NCBI GenBank assembly: GCA_963663495.1
Contig: OY760427.1
Coordinates: forward strand, 3,348,001-3,412,000
Reading direction: 5' to 3'
Source: G963663495 sp963663495
Lineage (GTDB): Bacteria > Bacteroidota > Rhodothermia > Rhodothermales > Bin80
DNA: 64,000 nt
This document shows positions 27,024 through 35,296 of the stretch, piece after piece. The notes under the pieces are model-generated. The model saw only the letters and a program-made list of their open reading frames with translations, was not told the DNA's origin and did not search any database. How positions within the stretch are numbered: position 1 is the first letter of the stretch; every line of letters begins with the position of its first letter. A program made the translations under genes and the position numbers.

Positions 27024-29374
27024 CCTAACTTCGCCATTTCGTAGTGCTACTAACCTACGGAATTCTCCCGTGGCCATATTTGGACCGTTTTTTTCAGGAG
27101 CAATGGATGGTGAGATTTACCGGATCGGTTGAAGTTGGTTTAGGGTGGTTTGAATCCCTGATTACCTGGTGTTTTGCCGCCTGTTTCGCTGCGATCTATC
27201 TCGGATCGTTTCCATCGGACGTAGCTCTGGTGGCTCCATCTGGAGTACGCTATCTCAACCGTTGTGAAGGGACCATACGTCATGAGTCTGGAGGCTTCTG
27301 GCTCACCGGTGCACTCGCTTCCTCCACATGCTCGGTCACGGTGCGGGTCGCATCCGGATCATACACGTATCCCAGTACCGCAAAGAACTGTACCATACTC
27401 GGAGGCAGATCCTGATCCACCTCCGTGATCAGGTACCGATATTGGTTCTTAACCATCTTGGTCGTAATCCGACGAATCCTGTTCAACCTGTCTCGGATCG
27501 TCGCCCAACTATCATGAATCCCGTGTTCCTTGAGTCTGGTGCGAACCAGATGGGCAGCATGATAAGCCAGTACCGTGATGAACAGATGTCCTTCAATGCG
27601 GTCATCTCTGCTGTGGTAGATGGGCCGTAGACCGAGGTCCGATTTCATGACTCTGAATGTGCGCTCAATCTCTGTAAGTCGCCAGTAGGTTCGTGCAACC
27701 GTTTCCACCGACCATCCGGTATGACTGGTCCGAAGCACATACCCTCCGCTGGCCTGGGTGCGACGCGCATGCGACGCACGCCGGGTCACCGTAACGGATT
27801 CTGCATGCTTGGTGCCCTCCTTTTTGCTGACCTCTACCTCATACAGGTGTGAGACCTTCTTGTACTTTTCCTTCAGACGACCAACCTTTATCGTGACCTT
27901 TTCATAGTTCTTCAAGTACCCGGGTTTCGAGAGTCCCTCATGTAGTGTAGTGAGCGCCTTCACAAACTTCTTGCATTGGGTTTCAAGGATCTGATCCTCC
28001 TTCGCCTGCTTGGCCTCACTGTGCACAAACACGCGTAGTTCCGCATTATCTTCAACGTCTTTTTCGTCTTCGCCATCTTCGCCATCTTTTTCCTTTTTGG
28101 TGACCTTCCAGGCTTTGATCTTGACTCCCCCGGCGGTCGTAAACTGTTGATCCGGCTTGTTTTCGGGGACTGGAGGGGCTTTGGAACGCTCCACGGTGAT
28201 CCAGTTCAGTCCCTGTTCTTTCAGGTACTGCAGATTCTGCTCCGTCGCAATGCCGGAGTCCATAATCACTGTGGGCGTAGCGCCGTTTAGTTTCTCAATC
28301 GCCTCTTTGAGCGTTGCCGGTTCCCCTGCATTGCTCGGCAGGATCTGCACATTGCGGGGGAACCCCGAACCATCCAGGGTGAGCGCCAGCGTAACCAACG
28401 GACAATCACTGCGCTTTTCCTTGCTGCGCCCATGCGACAACAACTTCCCTTTCTTCTTGCCGTGGTAATAGGTATTGGTTAAATCATAAAAGACGATCGT
28501 TTCTTCAAACTGCAATACCGCTTTGGTAATGCCAAAGAGTTTCTCCAGGATCTCATCCATATGCTTATGGATCAGATCGGTGCAACGATAGAGGGTGTTG
28601 AGACTCGGGGGTTCCAAATCCAGAAGCTGCAGAACACTGGAGGTTTTACACAGCCATTTATGCGTTTCTCGTTCACTGCCCGGGTGGAGCATACGTCCGA
28701 CGATCAGCGCACAGCAGAGCTTGACGTGTTTCTCGCAGAAGTTGAGCGAACGTAGCAGTACAGCCAGTCCGAGCTGTTCCAATGTCTGAAGGATCAGTCG
28801 TTCTCCGCCGACGGTCCGGGAATCGGGATGGGTTGTTTTCTCTGGATCAATGAGGTGTTGCTGATGGGATGTGCGATGGATGTCGTAGCCCTTGCTTTCG
28901 AGATGTGCAACGATGTCGTCGACCGCATTGAGAAAGGCTTCATCATTCTGGAAAGGGAGGCTGGCTTTCCCTTTGAGTCGGGCAGTAACGCAATGGGTCA
29001 GTTCCCCCCACAGACTGCGGGGGATGTTGAAGTTCGGGCCGAGATTAAGGAGGGTGCGGTGTTTGGAGGTACCGTCTTTGCGATAGGATTCGATGAGGGC
29101 AAAGCTGTTGCATTTCTTACCGTCTTTACGTTTGTAGGGTCGGTTTCGGATAAACATGATCGGAGTGTGGAATTGGTACGAGGTAAGGTACCGGGGTGGT
29201 TGGGGGGAGGTTCCCGTCCACACCTCTATAGCACTACATTGCCTTTTCCGAAAAAGTCGGCTAAAAAAGGTCGAAAAACGCCGAATTTAGCCGAAATAGC
29301 CCTATTAGGAGGGAAAAACGAGAGAATTGGAGGCGGAACTCAGCGTTTTCCCCTGACCGGATGGCGAAGTTAGG
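27024..29374 (-). mobile_element. IS1634-family insertion sequence, copy 1 (2351 bp)
   Basis: Inverted ends CCTAACTTCGCCAT at 27024 and 29374, flanked by a 4-bp direct repeat TAAA (27020-27023 and 29375-29378). One transposase gene on the minus strand. It inserted inside the target duplication bordering TnpB element C. Near-identical to the copy at 59272-61620, so it moved recently. Confidence 0.88.
27280..29157 (-). CDS. IS1634-family transposase (625 aa)
   Basis: A DDE transposase of the IS4/IS1634 group. The start MFIRNRPYKRKDGKK is set by comparison with the second copy; the longer frame from 29223 reads into the IS end. Likely catalytic residues are Asp in FYDLTNTYY, Asp in VIMDSGIATEQ and Glu in EIERTFRVMKSDLGLRPIYH. 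An acidic/lysine spacer (KEKDGEDGEDEKDVED) varies in sequence between the two copies. Intact, so the element may be active. Confidence 0.9.
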   Translation of the reverse strand: MFIRNRPYKRKDGKKCNSFALIESYRKDGTSKHRTLLNLGPNFNIPRSLWGELTHCVTARLKGKASLPFQNDEAFLNAVDDIVAHLESKGYDIHRTSHQQHLIDPEKTTHPDSRTVGGERLILQTLEQLGLAVLLRSLNFCEKHVKLCCALIVGRMLHPGSERETHKWLCKTSSVLQLLDLEPPSLNTLYRCTDLIHKHMDEILEKLFGITKAVLQFEETIVFYDLTNTYYHGKKKGKLLSHGRSKEKRSDCPLVTLALTLDGSGFPRNVQILPSNAGEPATLKEAIEKLNGATPTVIMDSGIATEQNLQYLKEQGLNWITVERSKAPPVPENKPDQQFTTAGGVKIKAWKVTKKEKDGEDGEDEKDVEDNAELRVFVHSEAKQAKEDQILETQCKKFVKALTTLHEGLSKPGYLKNYEKVTIKVGRLKEKYKKVSHLYEVEVSKKEGTKHAESVTVTRRASHARRTQASGGYVLRTSHTGWSVETVARTYWRLTEIERTFRVMKSDLGLRPIYHSRDDRIEGHLFITVLAYHAAHLVRTRLKEHGIHDSWATIRDRLNRIRRITTKMVKNQYRYLITEVDQDLPPSMVQFFAVLGYVYDPDATRTVTEHVEEASAPVSQKPPDS

Positions 29375-29655
29375 TAAATCATAGACATTGCGGATGCTTT
29401 AATCGCAGGAACCTGCCTACTGGAGGCACTGATTGTGTGGACCAACCTGAGCCGTAGTGCGATTAATCAATCAATTTCACGACGCTTAGAACTTCGAATA
29501 CCTTAGGCGTCAACCACAGCAAGCGAGACAATGCCTACCCCTTCCTGATGCGTGTGCGCCACAAAGTACTCCTGCACGCATCACACTTTTTGATTGAACA
29601 ATGAATCAAGAATCGTGCGCATCCACTCTATGCGACGCGTCAAATAGCATTTGGT

Positions 29656-31395
29656 TTACCGATCAATTGGAGACTCCTGCGATCCCACGCAGTTGTCGCA
29701 CCTCGCGCATGTTCCGGGAGCCTCCTCTCCCAAGTACGACAGCAGTAGATGCCTTCGACATGAAGTTGTCTCCACGTAGCGAACCACCTCTGCCAACCGA
29801 TCCAATGCGCCTTGACGTCGCTCTGACAGCAGGCTTGCGTCAACCGGCACACGTACCGTCCGTGGCTGATTCAGGCAGAGCAGGCACGTTTTGTCTGCAC
29901 TAATCCAACGGAGCATGCCCCGCTCTGCAAAGAACCCGAGCCCTGCTCTCAGCCTTGCCTCCGATAACCCTACCCTACCAGACAACTGCTGAACCTGCAC
30001 GGCCTGCCACCCTCCAAAGGCTTCGCGGGGTATATTCCGGATTAATCGCACAACGAGATGCCCCAACGATCTGTTCGACACTTCCTGGGCGTATCGGGCT
30101 AATTGATCCGGTGACCAGGCTACATTCAGCAACACGGTTCCACGAGGAAATGACAATCTGGTCCAAACCCCACTCTCTTCGAGCAGTCTGATCGCCTGCC
30201 AAACGACGCGCCGTTCAAGTCCTGTCGAACGTGTTATGGCATGCAGATTTGACACCAGGGGCTTCGTTGGTTTTTCGCCTATGCTCACATGGGCATAATT
30301 GCAAATGGCCTGGTAGACTGCCACAATCCGCGCTTTGGTCGGGAAGTCCTCGACTATTCTGGACTGCAGCCAACTGAAGTCCTCTTGGGAATACATGACC
30401 GCTGCATACGCCGGGTGGCCATCACGCCCGGCCCTCCCCGCTTCCTGGTAATATGCCTCAAGAGTGGAGGGCAATTGCAGATGTACAACAAGACGCACAT
30501 CAGGTTTATCAATGCCCATCCCAAACGCACCGGTGGCAGCAAGAAAGCGAAGCTCCCCCCGCATCCACCTCAACTGGGCATCATTACGTACTGCGGCCGC
30601 GAGCCCGGCATGATAGGGTGCGGCTGCCACCCCACTGCTGCTTAGCCATGCAGCCCAATCCTCCGCCGCGCGGCGAGTAGATACGTAAACAATTCCGCTT
30701 CCGGAGATATCCCTGGCTAAGTGCGCTAATGCTTTTTTCTTGCCATAGGTCTCGGATGCGGACCATAGTATGTTCGAACGATCAAACCCCTTCACAACAA
30801 CCCGTGGATCAACGAGCGCGAGGTTCGTCACAATGTCTCTACGGACCGCCGGGTTGGCGGTGGCCGTCACTGCCATTACAGGCGGACGACCGATGAGCGG
30901 GTACACCGTGCAGATCTTGCGGTAGGCAGGCCTGAAATCATGCCCCCACATGCTGATGCAATGGGCTTCGTCAACCACCACAACCGAAATATTCAGACGA
31001 TGAGCACGAGCCTTGAACACCCGCGTATGCAGGCGTTCCGGCGACACAAACAAGAGGGGGTAGCGCCCATGCTCCACATCATTGTATCGTTGATCCAACT
31101 CATAATTGGATAGCGAGCTGTTAAGAGCTGTTGCATTGATTCCACGACTCTTCAACACCGATACCTGATCTCGCATCAAAGCAACGAGAGGAGTTACGAC
31201 GAGCGTAACTCCTCCCATGAGCATAGCGGGAATCTGATAGGTGACCGACTTGCCCCCACCGGTTGGCAGGACGGCGAGCACATCGCGTGACGACAGTACC
31301 GCACTGATGGCCTCCTCCTGACCAGGACGAAACGATTCGTAACCCCAGTGAAACCAGAGCAAGGTCTTCGCCTCTTTTATAGTAGGTTGCGCCAC
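29656..31395 (-). CDS. RecQ-like ATP-dependent DNA helicase
   Basis: 579 aa. An SF2 helicase core with RecQ motif 0 (SFRPGQEEAI, residues 21-30), Walker A (PTGGGKS, 44-50), a DEAH box (142-145) followed by the RecQ aromatic loop (SMWGHDFRP), and the motif VI-like region YYQEAGRAGRDG. The C-terminus carries a zinc-binding set (CRRHLLLSYLGE...CARCDNC) as in RecQ. There is no HRDC domain, so it is a short RecQ as in RecQ/RecS-type proteins. It unwinds 3'-tailed DNA in repair and recombination. Transcribed divergently from the glycosyltransferase gene at 31589. Confidence 0.9.
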   Translation of the reverse strand: MAQPTIKEAKTLLWFHWGYESFRPGQEEAISAVLSSRDVLAVLPTGGGKSVTYQIPAMLMGGVTLVVTPLVALMRDQVSVLKSRGINATALNSSLSNYELDQRYNDVEHGRYPLLFVSPERLHTRVFKARAHRLNISVVVVDEAHCISMWGHDFRPAYRKICTVYPLIGRPPVMAVTATANPAVRRDIVTNLALVDPRVVVKGFDRSNILWSASETYGKKKALAHLARDISGSGIVYVSTRRAAEDWAAWLSSSGVAAAPYHAGLAAAVRNDAQLRWMRGELRFLAATGAFGMGIDKPDVRLVVHLQLPSTLEAYYQEAGRAGRDGHPAYAAVMYSQEDFSWLQSRIVEDFPTKARIVAVYQAICNYAHVSIGEKPTKPLVSNLHAITRSTGLERRVVWQAIRLLEESGVWTRLSFPRGTVLLNVAWSPDQLARYAQEVSNRSLGHLVVRLIRNIPREAFGGWQAVQVQQLSGRVGLSEARLRAGLGFFAERGMLRWISADKTCLLCLNQPRTVRVPVDASLLSERRQGALDRLAEVVRYVETTSCRRHLLLSYLGEEAPGTCARCDNCVGSQESPIDR

Positions 31396-31588
31396 ATCGA
31401 TAGAACGTTACGAATTGCACCCGGATCGCCAGGGCTGAACCTCTTCATGATGCGGTATAATGAACACACCAGGCAAGAAACGGTACACTGCGGAATTCCC
31501 AGTCCATTCTTGCAGATAGTAGCGACTGCTACCCTGATACGCATGGTAGCCACTCCCTATGTCGGGCAGCCGGGAAAATAGAATATCA

Positions 31589-32638
31589 ATGGCGTATCCG
31601 CGCGTTTCAATAATAATTGTGTCGTGGAACGGGCTTGCCCTCCTGAAGCGGTGCCTCCCCTCGGTAGCTGCCACAAGTTACCCCAATCTTGAAATCCTCC
31701 TAGCTGATAACGCCTCAACGGACGGTACACCGCAGTGGGTTACGAACGTCTTTCCTGAGGTCCGCGTCGTAACCCTGCCTACCAACCTACTATTTACGGG
31801 AGGCAATTGCGCTGTCTGGCCGCTGACCACTGGCAAATACGTGGTATTGCTCAACAATGATGTCGAAACTACTCCAGAATGGCTGACCCCTTTGGTTAAT
31901 GTCATGGAGACGAACACCCTGATAGCCGGCGTACAACCTAAACTCCTGGACTTTACCCACAGAAACCGATTCGAGTATGCTGGAGCTGCAGGCGGCTTCC
32001 TTGATCGGTTGGGATATCCCTTCGCGCGCGGAAGGCTGCTGGATCATGTTGAGCCAGATCACGGCCAATACGATAGTCCCTGTGATGTGGACTGGGGTAC
32101 AGGAGCTGCCCTCCTGTTGCGTAAACGCTGCATAGAATCGCACGGCTTCCTGGACGAACGTTTTGAAATGCATATGGAGGAAATAGATCTTTGTTGGCGG
32201 CTCCGACGCCACGGGTACCGCATTTGTGCAGTACCATCTTCGGTAGTATACCACATGGGAGGCGCATCGCTCGCACAAGGTAGTAGCAAGAAGCTATACT
32301 TAAACTACCGCAACAACCTGATCATGCTCTACAAGAATCTGAGTGCACCGCACTGGCGCCGGGTCTTCCCCCAGCGGCTTCTGTTGGATGCTGCCGTTGC
32401 GGCATCATTCCTGGTACGGGGCCAGTGGAAGCAGGCGCACGCCATCATCACCGCCTACATCCGTGCCCACAGATATTGCCGGGACTACACGCATGCCCCG
32501 GAGAATACGGCCTTACCTTCCTATGCCGGAAGCATCTTCGTGGATCGTTACATACTCGGACGCCGCAAATACAGCACATTGCCACGGCACCAATGGCGGG
32601 ATCCTGCCCTCCCTAAGCCATGGTTCGAGCTACCTTAG
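31589..32638 (+). CDS. Family 2 glycosyltransferase
   Basis: About 349 aa from ATG at 31589 (MAYPRVSIIIVSWNG); an ATG at 31559 adds ten unlikely residues. A GT-A fold with the nucleotide-sugar site ADNASTDGT, a DXD-like site (LLNNDVET), the acceptor loop DWGTGAALLLRK and DERFEMHMEEIDLCWRLRRHGY near the catalytic base (ED-like). This arrangement is typical of rhamnosyl- and related transferases of the WbbL type, which build surface polysaccharide at the inner membrane. The 3' end overlaps the convergent DUF4293 gene by 9 bp. Confidence 0.88.
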   Translation: MAYPRVSIIIVSWNGLALLKRCLPSVAATSYPNLEILLADNASTDGTPQWVTNVFPEVRVVTLPTNLLFTGGNCAVWPLTTGKYVVLLNNDVETTPEWLTPLVNVMETNTLIAGVQPKLLDFTHRNRFEYAGAAGGFLDRLGYPFARGRLLDHVEPDHGQYDSPCDVDWGTGAALLLRKRCIESHGFLDERFEMHMEEIDLCWRLRRHGYRICAVPSSVVYHMGGASLAQGSSKKLYLNYRNNLIMLYKNLSAPHWRRVFPQRLLLDAAVAASFLVRGQWKQAHAIITAYIRAHRYCRDYTHAPENTALPSYAGSIFVDRYILGRRKYSTLPRHQWRDPALPKPWFELP

Positions 32639-33043
32639 CCGATCCGCGGACCGGACTAGCCGTATATCACGCGCGACACCCCTGCGGGCAAGGAACAGCA
32701 ACACGTAGACAACAGCGGGCGCCCCTACTGAAATAAGATACTGCGGCGCGAGGATACTACTCCGAAGGTGCTGCGCGCCAGAAAGGTACAGGCTTCCGTA
32801 CAAAACGGCGGCCAACAAAACAACTCCAACCTGAGCCAGTACGATGACGCGGATCTGTGAAGAAGGGCGCTTGAAAAGAAAGATTGCACATACCGCACAA
32901 ACCAAAGAGAGCGCAGTACACGCAACAAGGCCTGCATCTGCCCACGAATGGTCTATTATCTGCCAAGTTGCGGGCAAGACCAAGAAGCATCCCAACACCA
33001 ACCCCGAGAGACCAAGGTGAACGGTCTGTATCCGCTGGAGCAC
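32630..33043 (-). CDS. DUF4293 family membrane protein
   Basis: 137 aa with four predicted transmembrane helices. It begins MLQRIQTVHLGLSGLVLG, which fits the conserved M(I/L)QRIQ(T/S)V(Y/H)L start of DUF4293, a family found in Bacteroidota. No known function. It lies just downstream of the ExbB/ExbD genes on the same strand, separated by 47 bp, and may be the last gene of that operon. Confidence 0.8.
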   Translation of the reverse strand: MLQRIQTVHLGLSGLVLGCFLVLPATWQIIDHSWADAGLVACTALSLVCAVCAIFLFKRPSSQIRVIVLAQVGVVLLAAVLYGSLYLSGAQHLRSSILAPQYLISVGAPAVVYVLLFLARRGVARDIRLVRSADRLR

Positions 33044-33090
33044 CTTCTATTCCGTATCGCGACGCCTAACTGTAAGGCTAGTACCCAACC

Positions 33091-33543
33091 TTACAAGGCA
33101 GAGATATCCCGCTTTGAAGAATAATTGATGCGGAGCGTACCCCCTTTGCGGAGCTCTTGCTGCACATCCGTAACTATCCCCATCTCGGACTCCCTGTCGC
33201 ACCGTATTGAGACAATCAATCGCGGCTCTGCTGTCAATTTTCGGTACATTATGGCACGGATATTCGTCAGGTCCTCAATAACGGCGTCATCAATCTGCAC
33301 CTTTGTATCGCCAAACCGATTGCCAGACAGTTTCTCAGGTCCAGCCCATACATACGACACGTATCTCTTTTGCTCAATCTTGGTCAGAGCCTCTGCCTCG
33401 GGCAGGATGGTCCGAACTTGGACTTCCTGCTCACGCAACACGGTCGTAACCATGAAGAATATGAGCAGCATGAATATGATGTCCGGTAGCGATGCCGTAG
33501 ATATCTGCGGCTTAGCTTTGTTCTTCTTTGTGAAGTGTGCCAT
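33091..33543 (-). CDS. exbD: ExbD/TolR-type biopolymer transport protein (second)
   Basis: 150 aa: a basic N-terminus, one transmembrane helix (LPDIIFMLLIFFMVTTVLRE) carrying the conserved Asp of ExbD/TolR that uses the proton gradient, then a periplasmic domain. With ExbB it energises TonB-dependent import across the outer membrane. Twelve bases separate it from the first exbD. Paired exbD genes are common in Bacteroidota. Confidence 0.92.
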   Translation of the reverse strand: MAHFTKKNKAKPQISTASLPDIIFMLLIFFMVTTVLREQEVQVRTILPEAEALTKIEQKRYVSYVWAGPEKLSGNRFGDTKVQIDDAVIEDLTNIRAIMYRKLTAEPRLIVSIRCDRESEMGIVTDVQQELRKGGTLRINYSSKRDISAL

Positions 33544-33555
33544 GATGCGCGTGGT

Positions 33556-34119
33556 CTAGGCGTCGCCAGGGTCAGGCTCCGCGAGTGAGATATTCGCAGG
33601 CCACTCCTCTCTGATTGCATTCTCTCCGTCCTCGCCCAGCGAGCCCCTGTACTCCTGATAGTCTACTGACCCGAGACGGCGAGCCTCCGCGTCCCAGATT
33701 TCGAAGTAGGCCATCCAAACTTCATCCATCGTGTCCACATACAGGCTGTAAGGTGTCTGACGGTCCGTCTTGATGGACACGACGGCCTGCCCCGGATTTT
33801 CTGAGTAGCGTTCGTCCTGACCCCGGTTCATTACATGGATCTTAACTTCGGAACGGATTTGCCCGACGCTAGACGGCAGATCCTCCAGCAGCACCTGCCC
33901 TTGGGCGTTGATCAGGATGGAGAGCATATTTCGCTCCTTCACCGGCGGAGGCTCAATCTCTTCGTCCAACTCCGGCGGCAGCGTCATGCCAATGCCCGTA
34001 TCAACGTCAATCGTTGTTGTTACAAGGAAGAAGATGAGAAGCAGAAATGCGATATCTGCCATGGAAGAAGTCGGAATCTCCGCTTCGCGCCGTTCTTTTT
34101 TCTTTGCTAACAGACTCAT
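33556..34119 (-). CDS. exbD: ExbD/TolR-type biopolymer transport protein (first)
   Basis: 187 aa with N-terminal MSLLAKKKERREAEIPTSSM, then the helix MADIAFLLLIFFLVTTTI with the conserved Asp. It has a longer periplasmic domain than its neighbour and an acidic tail (LAEPDPGDA). Likely partner of the ExbB at 34454-35140 in a proton-driven complex that powers the TonB receptor class encoded at 50112-52865. Confidence 0.92.
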   Translation of the reverse strand: MSLLAKKKERREAEIPTSSMADIAFLLLIFFLVTTTIDVDTGIGMTLPPELDEEIEPPPVKERNMLSILINAQGQVLLEDLPSSVGQIRSEVKIHVMNRGQDERYSENPGQAVVSIKTDRQTPYSLYVDTMDEVWMAYFEIWDAEARRLGSVDYQEYRGSLGEDGENAIREEWPANISLAEPDPGDA

Positions 34120-34131
34120 GATTTCGCCTCT

Positions 34132-34395
34132 TTAGGAGAAGAGTCCCTTGATACCAGTGACAAGAAGGGCCACCAAGGCAGCCGCTAGTGTCAGCACGAT
34201 GGTCCATATGCCGGCCTGGGCCCAAGTGTCCATCGCTATCCCTAGGATCAGCAACACCAGAACCGGTACCGCGAATATGGCCATGGAGCCCATACTGATC
34301 TTGCCGAACATCACGCTACGGACACCGAACACAACCATGGCCAGTAGTCCGAGACCCATCAGGGCGAGGACGATGTAAACTGCAATACTTACCAT
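34132..34395 (-). CDS. Small membrane protein in the exbB-exbD operon
   Basis: 87 aa with three predicted helices (VYIVLALMGLGLLAMVVFG, MAIFAVPVLVLLILGIAM, IWTIVLTLAAALVALLV). I recognise no named family. Its place between exbB and exbD (59 bp and 12 bp gaps) suggests that it belongs to the motor complex or is co-expressed with it. Confidence 0.72.
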   Translation of the reverse strand: MVSIAVYIVLALMGLGLLAMVVFGVRSVMFGKISMGSMAIFAVPVLVLLILGIAMDTWAQAGIWTIVLTLAAALVALLVTGIKGLFS

Positions 34396-34453
34396 TTTCG
34401 TTCACCGCGTTTACGCGGGGCCAAGCGGCCACTCGCACGTTTTAGGGCTGTCT

Positions 34454-35140
34454 TTAGGACGACGCACCGGAATTCATTACTACGAGCTGATCAATCAATT
34501 CAATGGATGCCTCTTCCATCTCCACAACGATGCGGTCAATTTTTGACACAGCGTAGTTGTAGAAGAACTGCAGGATGATGGCCACAATGAGACCAAACAC
34601 CGTAGTTAGCAATGCGATCTTAATTCCGCGCGCTACCAGGCTCGGCGAAATATCTCCGGCCTCCTCAATAGCATCAAACGCGGCTACCATGCCGATAACG
34701 GTCCCGAGGAAGCCGAACATTGGCGCCAAGGCTATGAAGAGCGACAGCCACACGAGGCCGCGCTCCAGAAAGCTCATTTCGATTGATCCGTAGGCTACAA
34801 CAGCCTTCTCAACCGACTCAATACCCTCATCGGCTCGGAGGAGCCCTGCCTGGAACACCGAAGCGACCGGACCACGCGTATTGGCGCAAATCTCCTCTGC
34901 CGCAGATACGCCGCCTTCATCCAAGGCTGACTTCACGCCAACAATAAACTTCCGCGTATTGACATCCGCCCTGTTGAGCGAAATTACGCGTTCAAATGCA
35001 ATGGCAAGGCCCACAATGAGAATGATGAGCACGGGCCACATAAAGTCGCCGCCCTCGTTAAAGTACCGTACGAGAAGGTTGATAACCCCCTCGCCGCCCG
35101 CTTCCTGCGGCAGCATCAATATTGTGCCAAATAGCTTCAT
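34454..35140 (-). CDS. exbB: ExbB/TolQ/MotA-type proton channel
   Basis: 228 aa: an N-terminal helix (WPVLIILIVGLAIAFERVISL), a cytoplasmic domain and two C-terminal helices. The region GLVWLSLFIALAPMFGFLGTVIGMVAAFDAI is the MotA_ExbB signature. It forms the pentameric inner-membrane channel around ExbD. First gene of a probable operon exbB - small membrane protein - exbD - exbD - DUF4293. The 156 bp upstream (35141-35296) hold a small palindrome CCGAATAATTCGG but no terminator I trust. Confidence 0.93.
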   Translation of the reverse strand: MKLFGTILMLPQEAGGEGVINLLVRYFNEGGDFMWPVLIILIVGLAIAFERVISLNRADVNTRKFIVGVKSALDEGGVSAAEEICANTRGPVASVFQAGLLRADEGIESVEKAVVAYGSIEMSFLERGLVWLSLFIALAPMFGFLGTVIGMVAAFDAIEEAGDISPSLVARGIKIALLTTVFGLIVAIILQFFYNYAVSKIDRIVVEMEEASIELIDQLVVMNSGASS

Positions 35141-35296
35141 GAACTGATCCTCCAGCTTATCCGTTTGGAGATGAATTAGTGCGCGCCGGAATATACCGAA
35201 TAATTCGGCGCCAAAAAAATGTGATTGAGCAACAATGTCGGTCGGGCCTTACAATATTCAATCCCTCGTGGAATGTCAAGGGCAACAGGTGCCATC

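Noticed and set aside
27044..27415. 123-aa plus-strand frame, also present in IS copy 2 on the minus strand (61229-61600)
   Set aside because: It spans the end of the IS and the antisense of the transposase 3' end; it is conserved only because the IS copies are near-identical.
35195..35226. Terminator between the S41 and exbB genes
   Set aside because: The palindrome CCGAATAATTCGG is short, and the adjacent run of A/T is on the wrong side for minus-strand transcription.
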